DNA of 64,000 bases from contig NZ_JAPYKK010000002.1 of the NCBI RefSeq assembly GCF_029623395.1, forward strand, positions 124,001-188,000, read 5' to 3'. Source of the DNA: Sphingomonas echinoides (GTDB lineage Bacteria; Pseudomonadota; Alphaproteobacteria; Sphingomonadales; Sphingomonadaceae). The notes below the pieces were generated by a model. The model worked only from the letters and a program-made list of their open reading frames with translations. It was not told where the DNA came from and did not search any database. Position numbers and translations under genes: made by a program. This document shows, in pieces, positions 24,752 through 34,425 of this stretch (position 1 is its first letter; each line of letters opens with the position of its first letter).

Positions 24752-26095
24752 CTACTTGGCCGCCGTTGCCGACCGCGGAGCAGCGGTGCCGAGGCGACCG
24801 ATCGTCTGCAACGCATAGTTCATCTGGAAGTCCTCCACCCCCTTCGCCTTCAACTGCTCGGGCGTGGCGGCGAAACGCGGGTCGGTCTTGGTGTCTTCCT
24901 CAATCGCGGCGTTGTCGGCCTTGACCTCGTTGATGAGGTGGCGACGCAAATCGTCCTCACGGAACACCGGGCGGGACTTATAATCCGGATCGGAGATCTG
25001 TGGCACGGCGATATCGGGCTCGATCCCGCCCTCCTGCACCGACCGGCCCGAGGGGGTGTAATAGCGCGATGTCGTCAGGCGCAGCGCCGCGTTCGCGCCG
25101 AGATCGATCACGGTCTGGACCGACCCCTTGCCGAACGAGCGTTCGCCCATGACGAGCGCACGGTGATGGTCCTGCAATGCCCCCGCGACGATCTCCGACG
25201 CCGACGCGGTGCCCGCGTTGGTCAGCACGATGATCGGCAACCCGTGCGCGAGATCGCCCTTCACGTAGCTCTCGGCATAGAAAGGCTCGATATCCGCCTT
25301 GTCGCGGCCGCGTTGCGAGACGATTTCGCCGCTGCTGAGGAAATTGTCCGCAACCGCGATCGATTCGTCGCGCAGCCCGCCGCCATTGTCGCGCAAGTCG
25401 ACGATGTAGCCGAGCGGATCGCGGCCCAACTGCTTCTGAATGCCCTTGATCGCGGCGGTCACGGCATCGCCGGTATGTTCCGAGAATGCGTTGATGTTGA
25501 TAACGCCGACGCCGTCCTTGACGCTCCACTTGACCGGCTTCTGGACGATCTTCTCGCGGATCAGTGCGACGACGATCGGCTTGTCGCGGCCTGGGCGCAG
25601 CAGTGTCAAGCTGACTTTCGATCCGGGAGGCCCGCGCATCTGGGTGATCGCCTCGTCGAGCGACTGGCCGAAGATGAGCTTGCCGTTGATGTGGGTGATA
25701 TAGTCGCCCGACTTGATCCCGGCGCGCCCGCCCGGCGTGTCTTCCTGCGGCGCAATGACCTTGATCGCCCCGTCCTGCATCGTCACCGTCAAGCCGAGGC
25801 CACCGTAGCTGCCCAGCGTCTGGATCCGCAGATTGTCGTAATCGAGCCCGGTCTCATACGCGCTATGCGGGTCGAGCGCCGCGAGCATCCCGTCGATCGC
25901 GCCCTTGACCAGCGTCTTGTCGTCGACCTTGTCGACATATTCCGCCTTCACGCGATTGTAGACGTCGAGGAACACCGACATCTCGCGGTAGGTGCCGGTA
26001 TCGACCGCTGCCATCGCGCTGGTTCCCACCGGAACGATCGCCAGCACTCCCGCAATCGCGGTCGCTTGCAGCAGGGACGTTGAAAAACGCGACAT
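24752..26095 (-). CDS. ctpA: Carboxyl-terminal processing protease (S41)
   Basis: A periplasmic serine protease of 447 residues with a signal peptide (MSRFSTSLLQATAIAGVLAI). It has a PDZ domain (about 95-175, YGGLGLTVTMQDGAIKV) and an S41 domain with the catalytic Ser in NAGTASASEI and the Lys in GERSFGKGSVQT. Such proteases trim envelope proteins and control peptidoglycan hydrolases, which fits the neighbouring envC. The ATG at 26095 gives a proper signal peptide; the longer frame is antisense-like. Confidence 0.94.
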   Translation of the reverse strand: MSRFSTSLLQATAIAGVLAIVPVGTSAMAAVDTGTYREMSVFLDVYNRVKAEYVDKVDDKTLVKGAIDGMLAALDPHSAYETGLDYDNLRIQTLGSYGGLGLTVTMQDGAIKVIAPQEDTPGGRAGIKSGDYITHINGKLIFGQSLDEAITQMRGPPGSKVSLTLLRPGRDKPIVVALIREKIVQKPVKWSVKDGVGVININAFSEHTGDAVTAAIKGIQKQLGRDPLGYIVDLRDNGGGLRDESIAVADNFLSSGEIVSQRGRDKADIEPFYAESYVKGDLAHGLPIIVLTNAGTASASEIVAGALQDHHRALVMGERSFGKGSVQTVIDLGANAALRLTTSRYYTPSGRSVQEGGIEPDIAVPQISDPDYKSRPVFREDDLRRHLINEVKADNAAIEEDTKTDPRFAATPEQLKAKGVEDFQMNYALQTIGRLGTAAPRSATAAK

Positions 26096-26202
26096 CGGCG
26101 AAATACTCGAGCGGCGGGAAGGTACGCTGTACCGTAGCCGGGTTTGCGGGATCAACATTGCACATGGCGCATGAACCGAAGCGGAACAAGCCGCCGCAGC
26201 GA

Positions 26203-27375
26203 TCAGCCCAGCAGCGGCGTGAGATCGACCGGCCGGTCGCGCCGCCGAAGTTCGACCGTGACGCGGGGCGCAGCGCCAGCCGGCGCAGTGCCGATCGGCG
26301 CGCCCGCGCCGACCTGAGTGCCGACCGCCACGGACGTTGCGCCGAGCCCGGAGACGAGCGAGGTCCACCCCGCGCCATGATCGAGGATGACGATCGTCCC
26401 ATATCCGCGGAACGGCCCCGCAAAGGCGACCCGCCCCGCCGCCGGGGCGACGACCGGTGCGCCAGCGGTGGGCGCCACGGTCAAACCGCGGGACCTGACG
26501 CCCGCGTCCGACACCTCGCCGAAGCCCGTGACGAGTTTTCCGGTCGTGGGCAGGCGATACGGCGCACCGTCCGGCCAGATCGCGCCCATCGTCGCACCCG
26601 CGACACCCGGACGGGGTTCCGGCCCCGGAAGGGCCGCAAGCGCGCGTTCGGTGGTGGTTTCGGCACCGGCCTGGTCCATCAGGTCGACAAGCTCGCGCGC
26701 GGTTTCCCCAAGCGCGATCGCACGATCCGATTCGAACACGGCGTCGCGCCCCAAGGCGCGCGCGCGCAACCGGTGTGCCAGTTCGAGACGACTGAGCGAC
26801 AGCCGCTGCGCTTCGAGCCGTGACCGACTTTCCGCCAGCGCCTGCCCCGCGAGCGTGGCCTGCATCTGCAGCGTTCGCGCCTGCGCGAGATCCGTCCGGA
26901 CGCGCTCCGTCCGCGCGCGGAGTACCGGCATTGCGCCCGCCAACACCGCTCGGACATGGACCAGATCGTCGAGCGATCCGGGCTGAATCACCGCCAGTAG
27001 CGCCGGGCGCTGCGACAGCGCCTGCAACGCCGCAAGCAGGCGCGCAACGGGGCGTTGCTGTGCCGCCAGACGGGTACGATGGGTGTCCAGCAAACGTGTG
27101 ACGATCGAAACTTGCGCTTGCCCCGCGACGATGTCGGCCTGCGCCTGTTCAATCCGCGCGGCGACGGCAGCCTCCCGGGCAAGGGCTTGGCGCGCTTGAT
27201 TCTGCTCGCCCTCGGCCAGACGCTCCAGCGCGGTCGAGCGCGCTGCCGCTGCCGCCGATTGCGCGCGCGCGCGCGCAAGTTCGGTGCGCCGGTCCGCAGG
27301 CGGTTGCGCAGGCGCCATGCTACCCGCGCATAGCGTCCCCGCCACCACCAGGGTCACGAGCGTGCGCGACCGCAC
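26203..27375 (-). CDS. envC: Murein hydrolase activator EnvC-like, degenerate LytM
   Basis: The 390-residue protein has a signal peptide (MRSRTLVTLVVAGTLCAGSM) and a long coiled-coil region (about 25-235). A C-terminal LytM/M23 domain follows (about 290-390). The M23 zinc ligands are not in place: the first motif reads GLTVAPTAG and the usual HxH reads SLVSGL. It therefore probably activates amidases rather than cutting peptidoglycan, as E. coli EnvC does. The start is a GTG at 27375, three bases after rlmH ends. Confidence 0.88.
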   Translation of the reverse strand: MRSRTLVTLVVAGTLCAGSMAPAQPPADRRTELARARAQSAAAAARSTALERLAEGEQNQARQALAREAAVAARIEQAQADIVAGQAQVSIVTRLLDTHRTRLAAQQRPVARLLAALQALSQRPALLAVIQPGSLDDLVHVRAVLAGAMPVLRARTERVRTDLAQARTLQMQATLAGQALAESRSRLEAQRLSLSRLELAHRLRARALGRDAVFESDRAIALGETARELVDLMDQAGAETTTERALAALPGPEPRPGVAGATMGAIWPDGAPYRLPTTGKLVTGFGEVSDAGVRSRGLTVAPTAGAPVVAPAAGRVAFAGPFRGYGTIVILDHGAGWTSLVSGLGATSVAVGTQVGAGAPIGTAPAGAAPRVTVELRRRDRPVDLTPLLG

Positions 27376-27377
27376 GA

Positions 27378-27800
27378 TCAACCCTCGCGATGATAGGGGT
27401 GGTTGGCCAGGATGCTCGTGGCGCGCCACAGTTGCTCCGCAAGCATGGCGCGAGCGAGCAGATGCGGCCACGTCGCCCGCCCGAAGCTCAGCAGGAGATC
27501 CGCCTGCGCGCGCGCCGCATCGTCGAAGCCGTCCGCCGCACCGATCAGGAAGCGAACTTCGCGCACCCCACCGTCCCGCCATTTCTCCAGCGTCGCGGCG
27601 ATGTCGCGCGAGGGCAGTACGACGCCCGTCTCATCCAGCAGAACGACACGCGTTCCCGCTTCGAGGACCGGCATCTTGCCACCCGTGTCGGGCAGTTCGG
27701 TCAGCTTGTAGGGCCAGTTCAGCCGTTTGACATAACGCTCGACCAGTTCGGCCTCAGGCCCGCGCCCGATCCGGCCGCGCGCGATGATATGCAGCAGCAT
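27378..27800 (-). CDS. rlmH: 23S rRNA (pseudouridine1915-N3)-methyltransferase RlmH
   Basis: A SPOUT-class methyltransferase that modifies pseudouridine 1915 in helix 69 of 23S rRNA. The 140-residue protein has the family glycine loop FLIGAADGFDD and the closing block SFGRATWPHLLARAMLAEQLWRA shown here as WPHLLARAMLAEQLWRA and NHPYHREG. Next to rsfS, as in many bacteria. Confidence 0.96.
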   Translation of the reverse strand: MLLHIIARGRIGRGPEAELVERYVKRLNWPYKLTELPDTGGKMPVLEAGTRVVLLDETGVVLPSRDIAATLEKWRDGGVREVRFLIGAADGFDDAARAQADLLLSFGRATWPHLLARAMLAEQLWRATSILANHPYHREG

Positions 27801-27839
27801 TTGCCCTTACCCCTGCCCCGATCACAGCGCCGGCGCGAG

Positions 27840-28250
27840 TTACGCTTCGCCGCCGAACGGATCGGGCGTGGCAGGCGGCGTCGGCGCATCACCGAAGGCC
27901 CACATCCGTTCGAGATTGTAGAAGCTGCGGACTTCAGGGCGGAACAGGTGGACGATCACGTCGCCGGCATCGATCAGCACCCAGTCCGCGGTCGGCAAGC
28001 CTTCGATCCGGGTCGAGCGGCGGAGTTCACCCTTGATCTTCTCGGCCAGCTTCTGCGCCATCGAGGCGACCTGCCGAGTCGAGCGGCCGCTCGCGATCAC
28101 CATATAGTCGGCGATCGTCGATTTGCCCGCCAGCGGGATCGAAATGGTATCGACCGCCTGGTCGTCGTCGAGCGACGCGAGCACGAGCCGATGCAACGCC
28201 TCGACCTCATCGGGTTCGGACGCGCGATACACAGGAGAAGTTGAAGCCAA
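27840..28250 (-). CDS. rsfS: Ribosome silencing factor RsfS
   Basis: This protein binds L14 and blocks joining of ribosomal subunits when nutrients are limiting. The core is present: ISIPLAGKSTIADYMVIASG, RQVASMAQKLAEKIKGE, DWVLIDAGDVIVHLF and YNLERMW. There is no ATG at the 5' end. A TTG at 28250 is preceded by TAGGA six bases upstream and gives 136 residues. A GTG at 28232 (130 residues) has no ribosome site. The start lies nine bases past the nadD stop. Confidence 0.93.
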   Translation of the reverse strand: MASTSPVYRASEPDEVEALHRLVLASLDDDQAVDTISIPLAGKSTIADYMVIASGRSTRQVASMAQKLAEKIKGELRRSTRIEGLPTADWVLIDAGDVIVHLFRPEVRSFYNLERMWAFGDAPTPPATPDPFGGEA

Positions 28251-28258
28251 GGCGATTC

Positions 28259-28873
28259 CTATTCGGTAGGGGAAGTGACAGCATCTGGCAGGAAATGCCG
28301 CTGCCAGGCGGGGTCTGCAGCACGAAGCTGCGTCGCGGAGCGCGGGTCGGGGCGGAAGCGCAACAGCACGAGGGCCGGCAATCTCCACTGCGTCCAGTTC
28401 TTCGCCTGGTATGCGGGCCGACGAGCGCGCCGCAACCAACCCATCGCGGGAGCCGCGAGAGCATCGCTGTCATACCCCGGACGCGCGATCACCGCAATCG
28501 GAACCTCACGCGCGATCGTGCGCCACCCTTTCCACTGATCGAACTGCGCGAGATTGTCCGCACCCATCAGCCAGATGAAGCGCTTTCTGGGGTAAAGCCG
28601 GCGGAGCCGCGTGACGGTATCCACGGTGTAGCGCGTGCCCAGACGCTGTTCGATCGCGCTGACGCGGATCGGTGCGCGGCGTGCCATCTTGGTCGCGGAT
28701 GCAACGCGCGCGGCGAATGGCGCCATATCCCGACGGCTATCCTTGAGTGGATTGCCGGGCGAGACCAGCCACCATACTTCGTCCAGCCCCAGCGCATCCA
28801 GCGCGGCGAGGCTGATCGCACGGTGGCCGCCATGCGCGGGATTGAACGAGCCGCCGAGAAGACCGACCCGCAT
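28259..28873 (-). CDS. nadD: Nicotinate-nucleotide adenylyltransferase NadD
   Basis: It forms deamido-NAD from nicotinate mononucleotide and ATP. The 204-residue protein begins [21 protein letters not shown] with the (H/T)xGH nucleotide-binding motif, and has WLVSPGNPLK and FIWLMGADNLAQF. Its ATG overlaps the proA stop by one base, so it is coupled to proA. Confidence 0.95.
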   Translation of the reverse strand: MRVGLLGGSFNPAHGGHRAISLAALDALGLDEVWWLVSPGNPLKDSRRDMAPFAARVASATKMARRAPIRVSAIEQRLGTRYTVDTVTRLRRLYPRKRFIWLMGADNLAQFDQWKGWRTIAREVPIAVIARPGYDSDALAAPAMGWLRRARRPAYQAKNWTQWRLPALVLLRFRPDPRSATQLRAADPAWQRHFLPDAVTSPTE

Positions 28874-30141
28874 CAACCGCGGATCTGTCCCGTACCGTAG
28901 CCGATCCATTTGTAGGTGGTAAGCCCTTCGAGCGCGACCGGGCCGCGCGCGTGCAGCCGCCCGGTGGCAATTCCGATTTCGGCGCCGAGCCCGAACTCGC
29001 CGCCGTCCGCAAACTGGGTGGACGCGTTCCACAGCACGATTGCGCTGTCGACTTCGGCGAGGAACCGTTCGGCAACGGCTGGGTCGGCGGCGACGATCGC
29101 GTCGGTATGATGCGATCCGTGCCGATCGATATGCGCGATTGCGCCATCGACCCCATCAACCAGCGCCGCCGAAGCGATCGCCTCAAGGTATTCGGTATCC
29201 CAATCGGCGTCCGTTGCCTGGGGCAGTGCCGGCAACCGCCCCGACAGCGCCGAATCGACGCGAACTTCGCACCCGCCATCGCACAACGCCAAGACCAGGC
29301 CGTCCGGATCGCCATATCCGCGATCGATCAGCAACGTCTCCATCGCGCCACAGACGCCGGTCCGCCGCAACTTGGCATCGCGCACGATCGCTTTCGCCAT
29401 CGCCGGATCGGCTGAGGCATCGACATAGACGTGGTTGATACCGTCGAGATGCGCGAGCACGGGCACGCGCGCTTCCGCCTGGACGCGCGCGACGAGGCCC
29501 TTGCCGCCGCGCGGGACGATCAGATCGATCGCGGCGCCTCCGTGCGATCCGTCTGCCGCCAGCATCGCGCCGACCGCGGCGCGATCGGTCGTCTGGACCA
29601 ACTGGACTGCATCGGCCGAAACACCCTCCGCGGTCAGCCCCGAAACCATCGCCGCGTGAATCGCTCGGTTGCTCTCGATCGCCTCTGATCCACCCCGGAG
29701 GATGACCGCATTGCCCGACATCACCGCGAGCGCGGCGGCATCCGCGGTGACGTTGGGGCGGCTTTCGTAGATGATGCCGATGACGCCGATCGGCACGCGC
29801 ACGCGCCGCAGGACGAGACCGTTCGGGCGTGTCCGCTCGTCGATCGTCGCGCCGACCGGGTCCTCAAGCCCCGCCACAGCCACGACGCCATCGGCCATTG
29901 CGCGAACGCGGCCGGAATCGAGCCGGAGCCGATCCAGCATTGCCGACGAAAGGCCCGAGGCGTCGGCCTTCGCCACGTCGGCGGCATTGGCGGCGAGGAT
30001 CGTCGCTTCCGCCGCGACGAGCGCCGCCGCGGCCGCGCGCAGGGCTGCGGCCTTGGTTTTGGTTGGCACCGTTGCGAGCACGCGCGCGGCGGCACGCGAA
30101 CGGAGCGTCAGGTCTGCGACATGGGCGGCTACATCGGTCAT
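28873..30141 (-). CDS. proA: Glutamate-5-semialdehyde dehydrogenase
   Basis: It reduces glutamyl phosphate with NADPH in proline synthesis. The 422-residue protein has the catalytic cysteine in [13 protein letters not shown] and the family segments [18 protein letters not shown] shown as [14 protein letters not shown], and [10 protein letters not shown]. The ATG at 30141 gives a normal N-terminus. No proB is in the window. Confidence 0.96.
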   Translation of the reverse strand: MTDVAAHVADLTLRSRAAARVLATVPTKTKAAALRAAAAALVAAEATILAANAADVAKADASGLSSAMLDRLRLDSGRVRAMADGVVAVAGLEDPVGATIDERTRPNGLVLRRVRVPIGVIGIIYESRPNVTADAAALAVMSGNAVILRGGSEAIESNRAIHAAMVSGLTAEGVSADAVQLVQTTDRAAVGAMLAADGSHGGAAIDLIVPRGGKGLVARVQAEARVPVLAHLDGINHVYVDASADPAMAKAIVRDAKLRRTGVCGAMETLLIDRGYGDPDGLVLALCDGGCEVRVDSALSGRLPALPQATDADWDTEYLEAIASAALVDGVDGAIAHIDRHGSHHTDAIVAADPAVAERFLAEVDSAIVLWNASTQFADGGEFGLGAEIGIATGRLHARGPVALEGLTTYKWIGYGTGQIRG

Positions 30142-30272
30142 TTCGGAGTCGCTATCATGGCGACAGGTGCCGCCGCAAAGCGAAATCACACGGCGAGCCC
30201 GTGGGGGATGCCCGACGGGCGACTTCCCCGGCTATCCATGGCGCGTTTTGGGATCGACCTGTCTCTGAAACG

Positions 30273-30309
30273 AAAAGAGCGCCGCTCCGATCCAGAACGA
30301 CGCTCTTTT
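30273..30309 (-). terminator. Intrinsic terminator after ftsH
   Basis: AAAAGAGCG (30273-30281) and CGCTCTTTT (30301-30309) form a perfect 9-base-pair stem around a loop with its own partial pairing. Read on the minus strand, the hairpin lies 25 bases after the ftsH stop and includes a TTTT tail. Confidence 0.6.
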
Positions 30310-30334
30310 CAACAGTGAAGCGCGATCAGCGGGG

Positions 30335-32287
30335 TCAGGCGCCGAGGGGAGTCGGGCTGCCGAACGGGCCACCGCCCTTAGGACGACGTGTCTTCGGGAT
30401 CGACGTTCCGGCGCCTGGGACCGACGGGCTCTTGGGTCCGTCATCGCGCGACAGGCTACCGTCGGCGATGAGCGCCTTGATCTCGTCACCCGACAGCGTC
30501 TCATATTCGAGCAATGCGCCTGCAAGCAGGTGGAGCTGATCGATATGATGCGTCAGCAAATGCTTTGCCCGATCGAGACCACCCTGAACGATCGACTTGA
30601 TTTCGTCGTCGATCAGCTGTGCGGTCTGGTTGGACATGCGAACCGGCTGGGAGTTGGAATAGCCGAGGAACGATTCCCCTTCCGGCTGCGAATATTCCAC
30701 CGGGCCGACCTTGTCAGACATACCCCATTTGGTGACCATGTCGCGCGCCAGGCCGGTCGCATATTGGATGTCCGACGACGCACCCGAAGACACCTTGTCA
30801 TAGCCGAAGATGACTTCCTCGGCGACCCGGCCACCCATCGAAACCGCAAGGTTCGCGTACATCTTGTCGCGGTGGTAGCTGTACGAGTCCCGCTCCGGCA
30901 AACGCATGACCATTCCGAGCGCACGACCGCGCGGAATGATCGTCGCCTTGTGGATCGGGTCCGACGCAGCTTCGTGGATCGACACGATTGCGTGACCGGC
31001 CTCGTGATAGGCGGTCATCCGCTTCTCGTCCTCGGTCATTACCATGGAACGGCGTTCCGCACCCATCATGACCTTGTCCTTGGCTTCCTCGAACTCGGCC
31101 ATCGCGACCAGCCGCTTGCCCTTGCGCGCCGCCGTCAGCGCCGCCTCGTTGACGAGGTTGGCAAGATCGGCGCCCGAGAAGCCCGGAGTGCCGCGTGCAA
31201 TGACGCGTGCGTCAACGTCGGGTGCCAGCGGCACCTTCTTCATATGGACTTCGACGATCTTGATGCGACCCTCGATATCTGGCCGCGGCACGACGACCTG
31301 ACGATCGAACCGGCCCGGACGCAGCAGCGCAGGGTCAAGCACGTCGGGACGGTTGGTTGCCGCAATGATGATGATGCCTTCGTTCGCTTCGAACCCGTCC
31401 ATCTCGACCAGCAATTGGTTGAGCGTCTGCTCGCGCTCGTCGTTGCCGTTGCCAAGCCCGGCACCGCGATGACGACCGACCGCGTCGATTTCGTCGATGA
31501 AGACGATGCACGGCGCGGATTTCTTGGCCTGTTCAAACATATCGCGGACACGGCTTGCACCGACGCCGACGAACATTTCAACGAAGTCAGATCCCGAAAT
31601 CGTAAAGAACGGAACACCCGCCTCCCCCGCAATCGCGCGGGCGAGCAGGGTCTTGCCAGTACCCGGCGAGCCAACAAGCAAGGCGCCCTTCGGGATCTTG
31701 CCGCCAAGGCGCGCGAACTTTGTCGGGTCCTTGAGGAACTCGACGATTTCCTGAAGCTCCTCGCGGGCCTCGTCGATGCCGGCGACGTCGTCGAAGGTCA
31801 CGCGACCTTCCTTTTGCGTCAGCATCTTGGCGCGGCTTTTGCCGAAACCCATCGCGCCCGAGCCGGAATTCTTCTGCATCTGCCGCAGGACGAAATACCC
31901 CAGCCCCAGGAACAGGAAGAACGGCAGCGATTGCATCAGCAGAATCTGCCAGATCGGCGCGCCTTCTTCCGGCTTGGCGCTGATCACGACGCCCTTTTCA
32001 CGCAGGCGGTCGGTCAGACGCGGATCCTGCGGCGCGAACGTGCGGAACTTGGTATTGTCGGAATAGCTGCCGGTGACGACTTCGCCCGCGATGTTGACGT
32101 CCCGAACCGACCCGGCCTCGACCTTGTCGAGGAACGTCGAATAGGCGATCTGGTTCGCGCCCGTTCCGGCGGTGCGGGTATCGATCAAGGTCACGAACAG
32201 CGCCAGCGCCACCAGGATGCCGACCCAGATAAGCAGAGACTTCATCCAGGGGTTCGGCCCTTCGGGCGGCTTTTCGTTGTCGTTCAT
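30335..32287 (-). CDS. ftsH: ATP-dependent zinc metalloprotease FtsH
   Basis: A membrane-anchored AAA+ protease that degrades misfolded membrane proteins and regulators. The 650-residue protein has two membrane segments (about 16-35 and 113-134), Walker A GSPGTGKT (206-213), Walker B IVFIDEID (261-268), the pore motif [10 protein letters not shown] and the zinc motif HEAGH (428-432). The C-terminal tail is Pro/Gly-rich. The ATG at 32287 follows a long gap-free leader choice; 13 extra upstream residues are unlikely. Confidence 0.97.
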   Translation of the reverse strand: MNDNEKPPEGPNPWMKSLLIWVGILVALALFVTLIDTRTAGTGANQIAYSTFLDKVEAGSVRDVNIAGEVVTGSYSDNTKFRTFAPQDPRLTDRLREKGVVISAKPEEGAPIWQILLMQSLPFFLFLGLGYFVLRQMQKNSGSGAMGFGKSRAKMLTQKEGRVTFDDVAGIDEAREELQEIVEFLKDPTKFARLGGKIPKGALLVGSPGTGKTLLARAIAGEAGVPFFTISGSDFVEMFVGVGASRVRDMFEQAKKSAPCIVFIDEIDAVGRHRGAGLGNGNDEREQTLNQLLVEMDGFEANEGIIIIAATNRPDVLDPALLRPGRFDRQVVVPRPDIEGRIKIVEVHMKKVPLAPDVDARVIARGTPGFSGADLANLVNEAALTAARKGKRLVAMAEFEEAKDKVMMGAERRSMVMTEDEKRMTAYHEAGHAIVSIHEAASDPIHKATIIPRGRALGMVMRLPERDSYSYHRDKMYANLAVSMGGRVAEEVIFGYDKVSSGASSDIQYATGLARDMVTKWGMSDKVGPVEYSQPEGESFLGYSNSQPVRMSNQTAQLIDDEIKSIVQGGLDRAKHLLTHHIDQLHLLAGALLEYETLSGDEIKALIADGSLSRDDGPKSPSVPGAGTSIPKTRRPKGGGPFGSPTPLGA

Positions 32288-32368
32288 GGGTTGATCGTAC
32301 CTTTCTCGGACGCTGAAGATAAGCACAGAAGGATTAATGGCAATGGAACGCCGCGGCGGAATCGTCGA

Positions 32369-33403
32369 TCAGCGCGATCGGCGCGGCGGTTCCGGCGTAA
32401 ATTGCACGATATCAGCGATCGGGGACGCCATTACGCCGCCTTGCGTCGCCGAAACGCCAATCCGAAGCGCATCGAGAAACGACTCGACGTTGCTGGCGAG
32501 GTCGAACGCCGGGCGGGTGATTCGCGCGGAATGCCGCACGGCGAGAATGGCTCTGCGCACCAGCAGACGTTGCACGGCGCGAGGCAGGTCCGCGATCCGC
32601 AGCGCGATCACGCCCTCGCCCCGGTCCAGCAGACGATCGTCCCACAGCCACGCGGCGATCTCCTCCAGCGCAGCGTGTGCCTCGCCAGCGTGATGCGCGG
32701 TTCGGGCAAGACCCGCCGGGTCGAGCCACGGCGTATCCGCCAGAAGGCCGCGCACCCGTACGCGTTCGAACTGCCGGTCGGCGTTGCTGGGATCGTCGAC
32801 GAACGGGATGTTGGCGGCGAGGACGATCGCGCGCAACTCGGCGCGCCGCCAGCCCAGTAAAGGCCGGATGATCGCAAAGTCGGAAGACAGCGACGCTGCC
32901 GCGGGATCGGCGTGTTGGAACCGATACGGCCGCACGCCCGCCAGCCCGGCCGGGCCGCTGCCGCGCACCGCACGCATCAGCACGGTCTCGGCCTGATCGT
33001 CGACATGGTGGGCGGTGGCGAGTGCGACGGCGCCCGTTTCGGCGACCCATTCCCCGAGCCGGTCATAGCGCAACGCTCTCGCAGTCGCCTGGATCGCGCG
33101 CGGACCGATTTCCTCATGTAAGGCGAGCGTTTGGTGCGGCACGCTAGCGTCGGCACACCATCGGGCGACCATTGCCGCCTCCGTCGCCGCGGAAGCGCGC
33201 AAGCCGTGATCGATTGTCGCAGCCAGAACCTGGTGAGGGAAGGCCGCGGTTGCCAGCGCCAGCATCGCCATGCTGTCAGGCCCGCCCGATACGGCGAGCG
33301 CGAGCCACGCCTCCTCCGGCAACGGCCCGCCCAGCGTGCACTCGGTATCCGCGCCAAACCGCGCGACGTGCGCGGGATCGAGCCCCGGGACGGGCCCCGT
33401 CAT
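32369..33403 (-). CDS. tilS: tRNA(Ile)-lysidine synthase
   Basis: It converts the wobble cytidine of tRNA-Ile(CAU) to lysidine, an essential step for reading AUA. The 344-residue protein has the PP-loop SGGPDS (39-44), DHGLR, and HHVDDQAETVLMR. The short C-terminal part fits alphaproteobacterial forms. It starts one base before the cpoB stop codon triplet ends its run, so cpoB and tilS are adjacent and probably coupled. Confidence 0.94.
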   Translation of the reverse strand: MTGPVPGLDPAHVARFGADTECTLGGPLPEEAWLALAVSGGPDSMAMLALATAAFPHQVLAATIDHGLRASAATEAAMVARWCADASVPHQTLALHEEIGPRAIQATARALRYDRLGEWVAETGAVALATAHHVDDQAETVLMRAVRGSGPAGLAGVRPYRFQHADPAAASLSSDFAIIRPLLGWRRAELRAIVLAANIPFVDDPSNADRQFERVRVRGLLADTPWLDPAGLARTAHHAGEAHAALEEIAAWLWDDRLLDRGEGVIALRIADLPRAVQRLLVRRAILAVRHSARITRPAFDLASNVESFLDALRIGVSATQGGVMASPIADIVQFTPEPPRRSR

Positions 33404-33404
33404 C

Positions 33405-34376
33405 TCACGAACAGTTCGATGCCGCGCGCCCCTTGGCTACGCCCGCCTTCATGCGCGCGTCCGCATCGACCTTGGCGCCATAGGTCCGCTGTAGCTCCGT
33501 GTAGACCTTGCATACCTGCGCTGCCGGCTTGTCGAGCTTGACCAGCGCCTGCGCGAGATAGAACAGGCTTTCGGGTGCGCGGTCGCCGTCCGGCCAGTTC
33601 TTGTAACTGTCGTAGAACGCGAGGCTGGCAAGCGATGGCTTGTTTTCATCGAGATACGATCGGCCCAGCAGGTTCTGCGCGTAGCTGGCGCGCTTGTGCT
33701 TGGGATATTTGCTGACGACGGCCTTCAACTGCGTCTCGGCCTGGGGATATTGTTTCGCCGTCCAGAGCCGGTAGCCATAGAGGTACGTGTCTTCCGCCGG
33801 ATCGCCGGTCTCGGGTCGCTCCACGCTGACCGTCGACGCGGCATTCGTGGTGGCAGGTGCCCCACGCGTCGGATCGCCCATCGTCGGGCCTTCCAGCGTG
33901 CCCCCGCTCCGCGCCGGAGCGGGCCGATCGGCGGGACGTTCCATCGGCGGCTGGTCGGCCGCCGTATTGCCGAACCCGCCGGGGGTCACGCTCGGCTGCG
34001 GTGCCGCAGCACGCGCCGCGGCGGCATCCGCCTCGATCGTCTTGAGACGCCCTTCTATGACGTCGATCCGATGCTGATTGGTCTCCACCGCACCGGTCAT
34101 CTGGCGAAGTTGCGATTCGAGCGAATCGACCCGCGCGGTCAAGTCCGCGACCGGGCTAGCCGACGGTGTGCCGGGAATCACGGTCTGGGGCTGCGCGGCG
34201 ACATTGTCGGGTTCGACATAGGCGTTGCCGCCCGGGAACACCTTGCGCTGCACCGCGCGCATCTCGCTCTCGAGCCGCCCGACACGACCTTCGACGTTCG
34301 ACTGCGCCATGGCGGGCGTGGTGGCGAGCGCGGACGCCGCGAGCAGGATGGTGACGACTGGAAAACGGCGCATCAT
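33405..34376 (-). CDS. cpoB: Cell division coordinator CpoB / YbgF-like
   Basis: A periplasmic protein with a signal peptide (MMRRFPVVTILLAASALATTPAMA), an N-terminal coiled-coil (about 28-115), a Pro-rich linker, and a C-terminal TPR region (about 200-320, YLYGYRLWTAKQYPQAE). In other bacteria it coordinates peptidoglycan synthesis with Tol-Pal constriction; Tol-Pal genes are not in this window. A second ATG three bases in is an equal candidate start. Confidence 0.88.
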   Translation of the reverse strand: MMRRFPVVTILLAASALATTPAMAQSNVEGRVGRLESEMRAVQRKVFPGGNAYVEPDNVAAQPQTVIPGTPSASPVADLTARVDSLESQLRQMTGAVETNQHRIDVIEGRLKTIEADAAAARAAAPQPSVTPGGFGNTAADQPPMERPADRPAPARSGGTLEGPTMGDPTRGAPATTNAASTVSVERPETGDPAEDTYLYGYRLWTAKQYPQAETQLKAVVSKYPKHKRASYAQNLLGRSYLDENKPSLASLAFYDSYKNWPDGDRAPESLFYLAQALVKLDKPAAQVCKVYTELQRTYGAKVDADARMKAGVAKGRAASNCS

Positions 34377-34425
34377 GCACCCCCCGATGCGAGACAAGGA
34401 CAAATCAAGGCGAAGCTACCGGGCG

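Noticed and set aside
30530..32860. 776-codon open frame opposite ftsH and the end of tilS
   Set aside because: Antisense shadow; also covers the ftsH-tilS gap without any motif.
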